56,986 nt of DNA, taken from contig CAXGTL010000002.1 of NCBI GenBank assembly GCA_964012725.1, positions 1-56,986 of the forward strand. The letters are read 5' to 3'. Below are positions 1-8,157 of this stretch, one piece after another; the stretch's first letter is position 1, and each line of letters opens with the position of its first letter. Under the pieces are notes generated by a model. The model made no database searches. It worked only from the letters and a program-made list of their open reading frames with translations, and had not been told where the DNA came from. Position numbers and translations under genes: made by a program. The stretch comes from CAXGTL01 sp964012725. GTDB taxonomy: Archaea; Nanobdellota; Nanobdellia; Woesearchaeales; CAXGTL01.

Positions 1-1637
1 TTAAGATCGCCATTCATATTTCTTATCAAAGCAGAAACATGATGATGTGTTCCACCTAAAATAAAAGGCAAAATAACATAATCAGCACCCTTTGAATACA
101 ATTCCAAAGCTTCTTCAATTTGATTAGCTGTTAATATAACAACACATTTTTTATTAACCCTTTTTGTCTTCTTCATAAGAAGCAAACTATCTTTTGAATC
201 AGGCACAGTTGATATAACCATTTTTACTTTCTTAAGATCTAAATGATTAATGATTTCAGGATCACCAATATCACCATAGATCGCAGTTGCTTTTTTGTAT
301 TTACTTTTAATTACATGCCTTACAACATCAGGATTATAATCAACAACAAGAATTGATTTTTTCATCTTAATAAGTAAATCAATAATTCCGTGTGCAATCC
401 TATTATGACCACAAACAATCACATCATAAGGTTTTTTCTTTTTAGTAATCTGTTTCAAATCTTTATCATTAAAACTAAACCTTTCAAAAAACTTAAAAGG
501 TCCTTTAAACCAACTAAACAATTTTTGTTCATATTTAATTACATAAGTAGTTACTGTAATTGTAAATATAGCAGCCCATATTGCTAATGAAAATATTTGT
601 TTTGATATATGTCCCAAGATCATACCTTGTGCTAAAACAATCATAGAAAACTCTGAAACTTGTATAAGTGAACCAGATATCAAAAATGCAGGTCTTTCTT
701 TGTAACCAAATAAACTAGTAAAAAACATTATTAAAATTGGTTTAATAATTAAAACAATTAAAGATAATACAACAGCTAATATTAAAATATCTTTTAAATT
801 ATCAAAAACAATATTCAAACCTAAAGATACAAAGAATATTGTTGCAAAAAAGTCTCGCAATGGTTTAACCCTCCCAATTATCTCTAAATTATAAGGAAGA
901 TTACCTAAAGCAACTCCTGCAACAAATGCACCAATTGCAATTGAAAAACCTATCCAGTTAAATAACATAGCAAACAAGAAACATGCTGTTAATGATGCTA
1001 AGAATAATAATTCTTGTGACTCTGCTGCAAACTTAAATATTCTTGGTAAAACAAATTTACTAAGAACTAAAGCCAAAGCTAACAATCCTATTCCTTTTAA
1101 TAATGCAATTGCTAAGAACATCCATGAAAAGTTATCAATAGTTGTTAAAGCTGATAATATTAATACTGCTAATATATCTTCAACTAATAAAATACCAACT
1201 ATAACTCTGCCATGTAATGTATCTACTTCTTTTCTATCAGCTAATAATTTAACAACAACCATTGTTGATGAGAAAACTAATATCAAACCAATATACATTG
1301 CTTGTAATGGTACAAAACCAAAAAGCATTGCAACTAAATAACCTAAACCAAACAATATTGCACTTTTACCAACTCCTGACACAGTTGCCACAAGTGCAAC
1401 CCTCTTAAGTTTGTCAAGATCGATTTCAAGTCCAACAATAAACAATAAGAATGCAATACCTATCTCAGATAAAAGATCAATTGTGCTAGAACTTGTGATT
1501 AATTTCAAAACAGGACCAACAACAATCCCAGCTATAATATATGCTGGTACTAATGGTTGTTTAATCAGCTTTGTAAAATAAGCTAACAAACTCGCAGTAA
1601 TAATCATGATTCCTATTGCAAAGAATATTGGATCCAT
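1..1637 (-). CDS. Kef-type cation/proton antiporter with C-terminal TrkA-N domain (partial, 3' end outside window)
   Basis: About 545 codons are visible and the reading frame stays open to the window edge, so the C-terminus is missing. The N-terminal ~380 residues form a dozen hydrophobic helices typical of the CPA2 Na+(K+)/H+ exchanger fold, beginning MDPIFFAIGIM and containing LLFIVGLEIDLDKL. After a short basic linker comes a Rossmann-like regulatory domain (YDVIVCGHNRIAHGI, then LVVDYNPDVV), the TrkA-N nucleotide-binding module that gates Kef systems. It sits in the cytoplasmic membrane and probably exchanges K+ or Na+ for protons; ion specificity cannot be read from sequence. The ATG lies one base after the stop of the AbrB-like gene, so the two are one transcription unit. 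Confidence 0.9.
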   Translation of the reverse strand, partial: MDPIFFAIGIMIITASLLAYFTKLIKQPLVPAYIIAGIVVGPVLKLITSSSTIDLLSEIGIAFLLFIVGLEIDLDKLKRVALVATVSGVGKSAILFGLGYLVAMLFGFVPLQAMYIGLILVFSSTMVVVKLLADRKEVDTLHGRVIVGILLVEDILAVLILSALTTIDNFSWMFLAIALLKGIGLLALALVLSKFVLPRIFKFAAESQELLFLASLTACFLFAMLFNWIGFSIAIGAFVAGVALGNLPYNLEIIGRVKPLRDFFATIFFVSLGLNIVFDNLKDILILAVVLSLIVLIIKPILIMFFTSLFGYKERPAFLISGSLIQVSEFSMIVLAQGMILGHISKQIFSLAIWAAIFTITVTTYVIKYEQKLFSWFKGPFKFFERFSFNDKDLKQITKKKKPYDVIVCGHNRIAHGIIDLLIKMKKSILVVDYNPDVVRHVIKSKYKKATAIYGDIGDPEIINHLDLKKVKMVISTVPDSKDSLLLMKKTKRVNKKCVVILTANQIEEALELYSKGADYVILPFILGGTHHHVSALIRNMNGDL

Positions 1638-1638
1638 T

Positions 1639-1833
1639 TTACTTTATTCTTAACCTCTTTTTAAGCTCTTTTAAACTCATAAGTTCACTAGTAGCAACAA
1701 GTTGACCATTAATAACATACCAAAACAACTCATCACCTTCTTTAACATTAATGTCTTCTCTTGCTTCTTTTGGCACTGTAATCTGACCTAGTGATGTTAT
1801 CTTCGCTTTCCCAATGAACTTAATATAAACCAT
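1639..1833 (-). CDS. AbrB/SpoVT-type DNA-binding protein
   Basis: This 64-residue protein has the swapped-hairpin AbrB signature: AKITSLGQITVPKEARE followed by INVKEGDELFWYV. Such proteins dimerise and bind DNA as transition-state regulators or as antitoxins. No toxin gene is adjacent. It is the first gene before the Kef-type antiporter, separated from it by one base, so it probably autoregulates that two-gene unit. A promoter with BRE and TATA lies about 50 bases upstream (1882-1897). Confidence 0.85.
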   Translation of the reverse strand: MVYIKFIGKAKITSLGQITVPKEAREDINVKEGDELFWYVINGQLVATSELMSLKELKKRLRIK

Positions 1834-1881
1834 TATTAATATTTATAATTTTAATAATATTATTAATATTTATAATAGAAG

Positions 1882-1897
1882 TATATAAAGGTATCGA
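1882..1897 (-). promoter_or_regulatory. BRE/TATA promoter of the AbrB-antiporter unit
   Basis: Reads TCGATACCTTTATATA on the minus strand, an archaeal BRE-like purine/pyrimidine block followed by a TATA box, about 50 bases before the AbrB start. The identical 16-mer precedes sepF at 9245-9260, which supports it as a genuine promoter. Confidence 0.6.
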
Positions 1898-1940
1898 TTA
1901 TTTCTAAATAAATTATAGGATCTCCATATAAGGAAGGTTT

Positions 1941-3098
1941 CTATAATATTTTAAGAATTCTGTTAAAGTTAACTTTATTCAGATCTCCTTTATACTCTTG
2001 ACCCAACTCAATCAACTTATCCCTATCAACTTTAAACCCTTTTTTATTCAACAATTTCTGATTTCGTAACAAATATTGTAAAAACTGAGTCACATTATGA
2101 ACTTTTGGTGAAAAATTACTTCTTTCAAAGTCAATCAAAACTATTTTCTTACCAACAATAACATGTTTGTAAGGATTATGCATTTCTTCTTTATTAACTC
2201 CTAATTTGTCCATGACAAAGCATTGCTCAAAAACATTTTTCAACACTTTCTTAATCTTTGCTTTGCTTGACTTTTCTAAAAACTCTTTAATAAAAATTCC
2301 TTCAACAAATTTATATGCAAAATATCCTTTACCAAAGAATAAGATCTTAGGACCAATTCTTTTTTTATTGAAAATCTTCAAAAACTTAATTTCATTCTTA
2401 ATCCTACCAACAGCTTTGCTTTGAGGATGCTTTGTTTTAATTGAAATCTTTTTCTTACCTAAATCACCAGTATAAATTAATCCTCGTCTACCATGTGCAA
2501 ACAATTTAATGTTTTTTACATTTTTCTTTTCCAAAGTTTTTACTAAATCATTTTTCTCAAGCAAAACTACAAACAATTCTTCAAAAAATACTTTTTGTTT
2601 GGAAATAATCTTATGCTTAAGCCCAGACTTTTCAATAAATTCAATTACTTTTTTTTCTTTTGATAAAGAACTGAACAAAAGCAACACTTTTCCACCAACT
2701 TTCAAATAATTATTAACCTCAGACAAAAACCTTTCAATTAATTCATAACCTTTTTTACCGCCGTAGATAGTTATATCATCAATACCTATATCTTGTGGAA
2801 GATAGGGTGGATTAAATAGAATTAAGTCAAACTTTCCTTTAACATTTGAAAATAAATCAGAAACTTTATATTTTATTCTTTTTAATCTTTTGTTTTTAAA
2901 ATATTTTTTATGTTCATTAAGATTATCAATCACACTTTGCTGAATATCAACACCAATAACATTGTTACAATAAAGCGCAGCTTCCCTTGCTTGTATACCA
3001 GAACCAGTACCTATGTCAAGGACAACAGAACTAGGTTTACAATATTTCTTGATTTGTTTTTGTAATAAGTAAGAGTCTTCTGCAGGTTCGTAGATCAT
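1941..3098 (-). CDS. HemK/PrmC-like methyltransferase fused to a COG2112-type protein kinase
   Basis: Two domains occupy 385 residues. Residues ~1-190 are a class I SAM methyltransferase with motif I (VLDIGTGSGIQAREA, ~27-41), acidic motif II (GVDIQQS) and NPPYLP at ~96, the catalytic motif of glutamine N5-methyltransferases that modify release factors (archaeal Mtq2-like proteins) and of related enzymes. Residues ~195-385 resemble the archaeal predicted Ser/Thr kinase COG2112: HGRRGLIYTGD (glycine-rich loop), invariant-type lysine in KISIKTKHP, YKFVEG hinge, MHNPYKHVIV, and LIDFERSNFS carrying the metal-binding Asp. Each half is normally encoded alone, so the fusion is notable. The start overlaps the HEPN gene end by four bases. 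A role in translation-factor modification is inferred. Confidence 0.8.
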   Translation of the reverse strand: MIYEPAEDSYLLQKQIKKYCKPSSVVLDIGTGSGIQAREAALYCNNVIGVDIQQSVIDNLNEHKKYFKNKRLKRIKYKVSDLFSNVKGKFDLILFNPPYLPQDIGIDDITIYGGKKGYELIERFLSEVNNYLKVGGKVLLLFSSLSKEKKVIEFIEKSGLKHKIISKQKVFFEELFVVLLEKNDLVKTLEKKNVKNIKLFAHGRRGLIYTGDLGKKKISIKTKHPQSKAVGRIKNEIKFLKIFNKKRIGPKILFFGKGYFAYKFVEGIFIKEFLEKSSKAKIKKVLKNVFEQCFVMDKLGVNKEEMHNPYKHVIVGKKIVLIDFERSNFSPKVHNVTQFLQYLLRNQKLLNKKGFKVDRDKLIELGQEYKGDLNKVNFNRILKIL

Positions 3099-3544
3099 TT
3101 TATCACCTTAATTTTATTTCTTATTTCCTCAATTTTGTGTGAGTTAAGATTGCCTAAAGTCAATTTACATTTAAATATAAATTTTTTCACATCTGCTTCT
3201 TTATTAAAAGTAATTTTTTTAAGATAATATTGTGTATCTATTCTATCTTTTTTCAAATTTTTAAGAAAAATAATATCTGAATCATCAAAATCAAACAACT
3301 TCATAAGTTCTAAAGTACAATCATGTATTTCACATTTGATTCCTGTTTTCATTAACAAAGAATAAAAAGCATTATAACAAGCATAATAACTTGTTATTAA
3401 CTTCCATTCCCCCTTAATTAAAAGTGCAGTTTCAAGAGTATCTTCTGCTCTATCCATATAAGATTCACTCAAATGAGGCTTTAAATCTATTAATTTAATT
3501 CCTTTTGTTTGTTTCAAACACCACTTAACTTTATCTTCTTTCAT
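3095..3544 (-). CDS. HEPN-domain protein (putative toxin partner of the upstream nucleotidyltransferase)
   Basis: All-helical protein of ~149 residues with the HEPN-like segment SYYACYNAFYSLLMKTGI and a later RIDTQYYL stretch. In HEPN nucleases the motif is Arg-x4-6-His; here the position after Arg-x4 is Tyr, as in UPF0332-type proteins, so RNase activity is uncertain. The start chosen (3544) follows a GAGGG ribosome binding site and overlaps the nucleotidyltransferase gene by 14 bases; an ATG 24 bases upstream (3568) is also possible. Tight overlap with an MNT-type nucleotidyltransferase is the classic HEPN/MNT toxin-antitoxin arrangement. Confidence 0.75.
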   Translation of the reverse strand: MKEDKVKWCLKQTKGIKLIDLKPHLSESYMDRAEDTLETALLIKGEWKLITSYYACYNAFYSLLMKTGIKCEIHDCTLELMKLFDFDDSDIIFLKNLKKDRIDTQYYLKKITFNKEADVKKFIFKCKLTLGNLNSHKIEEIRNKIKVIK

Positions 3545-4139
3545 TTTCCCTCTTCCAAAAAATTTCAACTATTTTTGAAATGTTACCGAATAAAATATGA
3601 TTATTTAATATTTCCAATGATAAAGCATTTCTTGATTTAAGTATTTTATTAAATTCTGAATACGAAACATAGTGTTCATTAATTTCTATAATTTGTTTTT
3701 GTTTGATTTTTTTTATTTGTTTTTTATTACACTTACCCAAAATAACTACATCTAAATCAGAATTTTTAGTAAAATCATAAGATGCATATGAACCAAAAAC
3801 AATGAGGCTTTCACAATTTTTTAAAATTTGATTAATTATTACAGAAGCTGTCTGAATTTTGGATTGAAACTTTAATGATTTATTTATTTCAATTAAATTT
3901 AATAAAATCTTAGTTGATTCTTTTTCTAAATCAAAATAAAATAATTTATTTTTACCTTGTTTTTCATAACTCATTAAATTTTGTTTAACAAGTTCATTTA
4001 AATATCTTGAAGCAGTTTGTTGTGGTATTTTTGTTATTTTTGCTAATTCACTAGCAGTTACTCTAAGTAAATAATTATTTGAAAATGGAAATAAAAGATT
4101 TACCCATTTTTGAGTGATATTACTCATATTTTGGTACAT
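3531..4139 (-). CDS. Winged-helix plus minimal nucleotidyltransferase (MNT) protein
   Basis: The 202-residue product begins with a winged-helix DNA-binding domain (~20-75: ASELAKITKIPQQTASRYL, then a basic wing) and continues with a nucleotidyltransferase domain around residues 110-135, LIVFGSYASYDF...SDLDVVILGK. This is the GS-x10-11-DxD motif of Pol beta-type MNT proteins that adenylylate partner HEPN toxins. Combining a HTH with MNT suggests that it both represses the operon and neutralises the HEPN protein. It is the first gene of the pair; AT-rich promoter DNA lies at 4140-4200. Confidence 0.8.
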   Translation of the reverse strand: MYQNMSNITQKWVNLLFPFSNNYLLRVTASELAKITKIPQQTASRYLNELVKQNLMSYEKQGKNKLFYFDLEKESTKILLNLIEINKSLKFQSKIQTASVIINQILKNCESLIVFGSYASYDFTKNSDLDVVILGKCNKKQIKKIKQKQIIEINEHYVSYSEFNKILKSRNALSLEILNNHILFGNISKIVEIFWKRENERR

Positions 4140-4203
4140 AGTAAATAAGTAAGTTAGAAGATTATATAAATGTTACTGTTTTAGTATGAACATATTCAAA
4201 AGA

Positions 4204-4674
4204 TCACTTAAACTTCTCATCAACTTCTCCCATATAATCTCTCACCCTTTCAATAATCATCGGTAGAATAAGTTTCTGAAGTTTTTCATCCATAATATCA
4301 ACTAAACCTAAGTACTCAGTAATTCTATAATTATTAGTAACCTTTTCAACAAGCATAACATTACGCAATCTTTTCAATTGCCTTCTAATATTAGAACCAG
4401 CAACACCAAGTAATGCCATTTCATTTTTCTTTCTAAAATCAACAACCTTTTTTCTAATTTGTTCAGAAGAAATTGGTCTTTTCCTTTTACGTTGATCTAA
4501 TAAAACATGTAACACATCAACAACAACATCTCTAGAATCTCCTGGCTGTAACAAACCTAATGACAAGCATAATCTCTTAACAAGATCTCTCTGCCCTAGT
4601 TCAACAGGCTTTTCATACCTACGCAAAGTCAACTCTGCTAATGGTACATCCCTAGAAATTGTTTGTTTTGCCAT
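4204..4674 (-). CDS. Predicted winged-helix DNA-binding protein
   Basis: Basic, mostly helical 156-residue protein. Residues ~45-125 look like a winged helix (LHVLLDQRKRKRPISSEQIRKKV, then SNIRRQLKRLRNVMLVEKV and NNYRITEY). No catalytic motif is visible. A GGTGAT ribosome binding site precedes the ATG. It lies between the HEPN/MNT pair and the TFE operon on the same strand, so a transcription-associated or chromatin role is plausible but inferred. I do not recognise a named family. Confidence 0.7.
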   Translation of the reverse strand: MAKQTISRDVPLAELTLRRYEKPVELGQRDLVKRLCLSLGLLQPGDSRDVVVDVLHVLLDQRKRKRPISSEQIRKKVVDFRKKNEMALLGVAGSNIRRQLKRLRNVMLVEKVTNNYRITEYLGLVDIMDEKLQKLILPMIIERVRDYMGEVDEKFK

Positions 4675-4730
4675 TATATCACCTGCTAATAAGTTTTAAG
4701 CAGAATTAGTTTAAATACTTTGTGGTTTTT

Positions 4731-5429
4731 TTACTTTTTCTTCTTCTTTTTCTTAACTTTTTTTTTTGTTTTCTTTTTAATAACTTTCTTTTTTTTAGAA
4801 ACTTTCTTCTTTGTTTTTCCTTTCTTCTTAGTTTTTGCAACTTTTTTCTTTTTAGCTCTTTGTTTTCTAACTTTGTTTTTATCAGACCTTATTGCTCTTT
4901 CAACTTTATTATTTTCTATCCTTTCAGCATTATCAAAAAAATTCTCAAGTTCATGAATTTCCCTTTTAATCCTTTCAACTTGTGCAGCATTATCTTGCAA
5001 TTCTATCAAATGTCCACATTCAGGACATTTAAATTCAAAATCCATTGCTTGTTCAAAACTAAGTCTCATACATTGTTCATCACACATATAGAAATGACTC
5101 CCTTGTTCCCTTTGTAACCTTTCTTTTAATTTAGTTAATTTATCTTTTTTAAGTTTAAAGAATAAATGTTTGATTTGATTATCTTGAAAAGTCCAGTAAT
5201 AAATATACCATCCTTTTTTTCTATCTTTTTTTCTCATAAAATGTACTAAATTATTTTGAAATAACCTATATAACATATTTCTTACTAAATTTATTTCAGT
5301 TTCCATTGCTTCAGCTATTTTAAATTCTGAGACATTTTTTTTACCTTTGATTTTCATTACTAGACCAAAAGCATCTTCTCCTGCTACGTCTGTTACAACA
5401 TTTTTGATAATGTTATTAGTTATTCTCAT
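4731..5429 (-). CDS. tfe: Transcription initiation factor TFE (TFIIE alpha homologue)
   Basis: The N-terminal ~90 residues form the extended winged helix of TFE (VTDVAGEDAFGLVMKIKGKK, then EINLVRNMLYRLFQNNLVHF and KGWYIYYWTFQ). After a helix, residues ~112-145 form a zinc ribbon (CDEQC...CPECGHLIEL); the first pair is spaced Cx3C rather than the usual Cx2C. The C-terminal ~55 residues are almost entirely Lys with some Val/Thr, a low-complexity basic tail not typical of TFE that may bind nucleic acid. TFE helps TBP/TFB open promoters. The ATG at 5429 follows a GAGTGAT ribosome binding site; an in-frame GTG nine bases upstream is less likely. Confidence 0.9.
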   Translation of the reverse strand: MRITNNIIKNVVTDVAGEDAFGLVMKIKGKKNVSEFKIAEAMETEINLVRNMLYRLFQNNLVHFMRKKDRKKGWYIYYWTFQDNQIKHLFFKLKKDKLTKLKERLQREQGSHFYMCDEQCMRLSFEQAMDFEFKCPECGHLIELQDNAAQVERIKREIHELENFFDNAERIENNKVERAIRSDKNKVRKQRAKKKKVAKTKKKGKTKKKVSKKKKVIKKKTKKKVKKKKKKK

Positions 5430-5445
5430 TTTAATCACTCTTTTC

Positions 5446-5637
5446 TTAATCTTCGTCTTTAGCCCATTCTCTTAAACATTTCAAACTACAAAAACTGTTT
5501 GCATCTGCTTTTCTTTTAATTTTCCAGTGTGCTGTTAATTCAAAATAATCAAGTTTTTCATCAATAACTTTTCTACAATTTCTACATTTATGCCCTACTT
5601 TATCTTTCCATTTACTTATTTTCTTGTAATGTTGCAT
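5446..5637 (-). CDS. Small treble-clef/TRASH-like zinc protein
   Basis: A 63-residue protein with two Cys pairs: HKCRNCRKVID near residue 17 and SFCSLKCLREW near residue 50. The FCSxxCxxxW ending is typical of TRASH/MYM-like treble-clef zinc fingers. It is start-overlapped by the preceding 73-residue gene and lies eight bases before the TFE region, so it belongs to the TFE operon. A GGAGGAAC ribosome binding site precedes the ATG. Function unknown; nucleic-acid or metal binding is likely. Confidence 0.7.
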   Translation of the reverse strand: MQHYKKISKWKDKVGHKCRNCRKVIDEKLDYFELTAHWKIKRKADANSFCSLKCLREWAKDED

Positions 5638-5833
5638 TTTGTTCCTCCAGATTAGTTGTTTTCAATGATTCTAATTGTTCTGATAATGTTGTATATTCTT
5701 TCTCAAGATCTTGTAAATATGATAATTTACCAGGATTAAGTTGATCATGTTCTTTATCCCATTGTAGCCTAATCATAGATGGTTTGATTTCATCAATTCT
5801 TTGCTTAATTTCATTTATTTTTTCCATTTTCAT
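5612..5833 (-). CDS. Small coiled-coil protein, first gene of the TFE operon
   Basis: A 73-residue, strongly charged helical protein with heptad spacing (INEIKQRIDEIKP, then LQDLEKEYTTLSEQLESL). It overlaps the zinc-protein gene by 26 bases, which implies translational coupling. GGTGAGGA precedes two in-frame ATGs (5833 and 5827); either may be used. No family recognised. Confidence 0.6.
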   Translation of the reverse strand: MKMEKINEIKQRIDEIKPSMIRLQWDKEHDQLNPGKLSYLQDLEKEYTTLSEQLESLKTTNLEEQNATLQENK

Positions 5834-6176
5834 TCCTCACCTATTTTAGAGAGATTACTATATCTAAGTCATTTCATAAGACAATCTAACATCTAAATGA
5901 CCTTCTACCCCCTAAAACCCTATTTTGTCTTTTTTAGAGCAAAATAAAGTCAATTCTCTTTTTTTAACCCTTGATTCTATATTAATTTATGTAGAAGTAC
6001 CTATTTAAACCTTTCTATTTTTAGAAGTGTTTTTATTACTTATTGGTGAATTATTCACCTTCGAACTCAACTAATGTAAAGGTCTTATAACTTCTTTAAT
6101 TTTTGGATACAAAAAATAGAAACATTTATATATGATATAAGTCTATACTATAGTATAAGTATATAGGTGGTTAAAA
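5834..6176. other. Divergent intergenic region
   Basis: About 340 bases without a gene between the TFE operon and the toxin-antitoxin unit. It contains a hairpin-like TTGGTGAATTATTCACC around 6041-6060, a TATA-like ATTTATATAT near 6124-6132 for the plus-strand unit, and a perfect palindrome at 6144-6157. No other coding signal seen. Confidence 0.5.
6144..6157. promoter_or_regulatory. Candidate operator of the toxin-antitoxin unit
   Basis: Perfect 14-base palindrome TATACTATAGTATA, about 13-20 bases downstream of a TATA box and 20 bases before the leader ORF. This is the usual place for antitoxin autorepression. Binding is inferred. Confidence 0.45.
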
Positions 6177-6221
6177 ATGTATGCAAATTGGAGATTTGCA
6201 TGCTACGAACGAGGTGAGTGA
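6177..6221 (+). CDS. 14-codon leader ORF with embedded hairpin
   Basis: Encodes MYANWRFACYERGE. An AGGTGG ribosome binding site (6165-6170) sits six bases before its ATG, and its TGA ends two bases before the antitoxin ATG. The codons include an 8-bp hairpin (6181-6201, arms ATGCAAAT/ATTTGCAT). The sequence after the hairpin, GCTACGAACG, matches GCTATGAACG after the hairpin of a second 14-codon leader at 37808-37852. It may couple translation to the downstream gene. Confidence 0.4.
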   Translation: MYANWRFACYERGE

Positions 6222-6223
6222 GT

Positions 6224-6493
6224 ATGCTAAAACAAGTATTACATTACCCAAGATTAGATACAATATTAAATGTTGAAAATCTTATTAAAAAAGCCAAAAT
6301 CCCATTATTTAAGAATGAGATAGATAGAAGACTAGAAAAAAAGATTATGAGACCTACTTTGAATATTATTCTTAAATATTTAGAAGATAGTGGAAAAATA
6401 ATTACATTAAAAGAAGGGATTATATGGATTTATAAAGCAGATATTAGTGATAAACTTCTTTCTAAACTAAAAAAAGGAATAACTGTGATGTAA
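6224..6493 (+). CDS. Predicted antitoxin (winged-helix-like) of a RelE-type pair
   Basis: An ~89-residue basic protein beginning MLKQVLHYPRLDTILNVENL. The middle (LIKKAKIPLFKNEIDRRLEKKI, then LNIILKYLEDSGKIITLKEGIIWIY) reads as a small winged helix. It lies one base before a RelE-superfamily toxin, which identifies it as the probable antitoxin and repressor. The ATG at 6224 is preferred over the GTG at 6218 because GAGGTGAG (6211-6218) lies at normal spacing. Confidence 0.6.
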   Translation: MLKQVLHYPRLDTILNVENLIKKAKIPLFKNEIDRRLEKKIMRPTLNIILKYLEDSGKIITLKEGIIWIYKADISDKLLSKLKKGITVM

Positions 6494-6494
6494 T

Positions 6495-6863
6495 GTGGAA
6501 AAACACACACTTATAAAATTTGATAAAAAAGCTTACAAAGAATACATTAAATTACAGAAATATGTTAGCAAAGGTAAATCTGCTAGAGAAAAACCAACAT
6601 ATTCCCAATTGTTATCATCAATAAATATTGCATTAAGAAATATTAAAGTTAACCCACATTTTGGTGACTTAATCCCTAGAAAATATTTATCAAAAGCAAT
6701 TGTAAGGAAATTTGGAACAGATAAAATTCTAAGAGTGGAATTAATAGGATTTTGGAGATTATTATATACCTTAATAGGAGATGAAGTGAAAATTATTGCA
6801 TTTGTTTTAGAATTTATGGATCACAATAAATATAATAAAATATTTGGTTATAAAAGAAAATAA
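6495..6863 (+). CDS. RelE/ParE-superfamily toxin
   Basis: A 122-residue basic protein with the RelE-fold order: N-terminal helix-rich region (KKAYKEYIKLQKYVSKGKSA), then LRVELIGFWRLLYTLIGDEVKIIAFVLEF and the terminal DHNKYNKIFGY. The last motif is typical of RelE-like mRNA interferases, in which a C-terminal Tyr-containing segment contributes to the active site. It starts with GTG one base after the antitoxin stop. Expected role: ribosome-dependent or free mRNA cleavage, held in check by the upstream protein. Confidence 0.75.
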   Translation: MEKHTLIKFDKKAYKEYIKLQKYVSKGKSAREKPTYSQLLSSINIALRNIKVNPHFGDLIPRKYLSKAIVRKFGTDKILRVELIGFWRLLYTLIGDEVKIIAFVLEFMDHNKYNKIFGYKRK

Positions 6864-6868
6864 AAGGA

Positions 6869-7396
6869 TCAATCACCATCGAATTGAACTATTGAAAAAG
6901 TATTATAATTTTTTATTTTCTCTCTTCCTTTTAAGTCAGGTAATTCTATAACAACAGCACATTCATGTACTTTACCACCTAGTTTTTCAACTAGTTCAAC
7001 TGTTGCTTTCAAGGTTCCTGCAGTTGCAATTAGATCGTCAACAATTAGAACACTATCACCTAGTTCAATTGCATCATTATGTATCTCTAAAGCATCTGTC
7101 CCATATTCTAATTCATATTCCATTTTTGTAGTTGCTGCAGGCAATTTACCTGGTTTCCTAGCCAATATAAACGGCAAATTTAGTTTACTTGCTAAAACAG
7201 AACCAAATATAAATCCCCTAGATTCTATACCTAAGATCTTTGTTATTGATTTATCTTTATACCTTTCAACAAATATATTTATTACCTTATTAAAAGATTC
7301 AGGGTCTTTTAACAAAGTTGTAATATCTCTGAACATAATTCCTGGCTTAGGCCAGTTTGGTATTGTTCTTATTTTTTGTTTTATTTCTTCAATCAT
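6869..7396 (-). CDS. apt: Adenine phosphoribosyltransferase
   Basis: 175 residues, normal length for the family. Converts adenine plus PRPP to AMP. Start MIEEIKQKIRTIPNWPKPG; GIMFRDITTLLKD and GIESRGFIFGSVLA are APT hallmarks, and VLIVDDLIATAGTLKA is the PRPP-binding loop. The gene overlaps the upstream MTA phosphorylase by four bases (ATGA), so both are translated together: the phosphorylase releases adenine from methylthioadenosine and this enzyme recaptures it. Convergent with the RelE toxin gene five bases away. Confidence 0.95.
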   Translation of the reverse strand: MIEEIKQKIRTIPNWPKPGIMFRDITTLLKDPESFNKVINIFVERYKDKSITKILGIESRGFIFGSVLASKLNLPFILARKPGKLPAATTKMEYELEYGTDALEIHNDAIELGDSVLIVDDLIATAGTLKATVELVEKLGGKVHECAVVIELPDLKGREKIKNYNTFSIVQFDGD

Positions 7397-8139
7397 TCTA
7401 ATACCTCAATAACTTTAACCAATAACTTCTTTACATTATCAGCATTTGCATTAAACACTTTTAATATTTCTTCCCATGTAACTGGAACTTCATTTTCTTT
7501 CCAACAATCATAATCAGTTGACATTGCAACTGCAGCATATGGAACTCCTAATTCATTTGCTAATATACATTCAGGTGCAACTGACATGTTAATCACATCA
7601 GCACCCCAAGCTCTAAACATATGAGACTCTGCTTTAGTTGAAAACCTAGGTCCTTCGATTGTGATCACAGTACCTTTTGGATGATGTTTTAATCCTAATT
7701 CCTTAGAACACTCAACTAACTTAACCCTTAACTTAGCATCAAACGGAGTAGCCATTGGAGTATGCTTAATATCCCCACCTACAAACTCTTCATAAAATGT
7801 CAACTTCCTCAACCTAGTAAAATCAATAAACTGATCAAGAATAACTAAATCACCTCTACCAATTTCTTCACGCAAACTACCGCAAGCAGTAGTTGCTAAT
7901 ATCAAATCACAACCTTGTTCTTTAAGTGCATGAATATTAGCTCTGAAATTGACTTGTGTTGGAGGTATTGTATGTTTTCTACCATGACGCGCAATTAAAA
8001 CCACTTCCTTTCCTTTTATTGTCCCCAACTTAAGATCAGAACTAGGTTTACCAAATGGAGTACTAACTTCAATTGACTTAGAATCTTCAAGAATGTCTGG
8101 ATCATCAAGACCACTACCACCAATTATACCTATTTTCAT
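7393..8139 (-). CDS. mtnP: S-methyl-5'-thioadenosine phosphorylase
   Basis: 248-residue PNP/MTAP-family enzyme: IGIIGGSGLDDP at the N-terminus, ARHGRKHTIPPTQVNFRANI (phosphate and substrate loops), TACGSLREEI, EGPRFSTKAES, and INMSVAPECILANELGVPYA (SVAPE in place of the TXXPE pattern of most MTAPs). Cleaves methylthioadenosine with phosphate to adenine and methylthioribose-1-phosphate. Some archaeal members also accept inosine, so substrate range is uncertain. Coupled to apt by a four-base overlap, forming a salvage module. Confidence 0.92.
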   Translation of the reverse strand: MKIGIIGGSGLDDPDILEDSKSIEVSTPFGKPSSDLKLGTIKGKEVVLIARHGRKHTIPPTQVNFRANIHALKEQGCDLILATTACGSLREEIGRGDLVILDQFIDFTRLRKLTFYEEFVGGDIKHTPMATPFDAKLRVKLVECSKELGLKHHPKGTVITIEGPRFSTKAESHMFRAWGADVINMSVAPECILANELGVPYAAVAMSTDYDCWKENEVPVTWEEILKVFNANADNVKKLLVKVIEVLE

Positions 8140-8157
8140 TGTAATTCCCCATAAAAA

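Noticed and set aside
4720..5117. Phe-rich plus-strand open frames
   Set aside because: They are the antisense of the Lys-rich tail and zinc ribbon of TFE.
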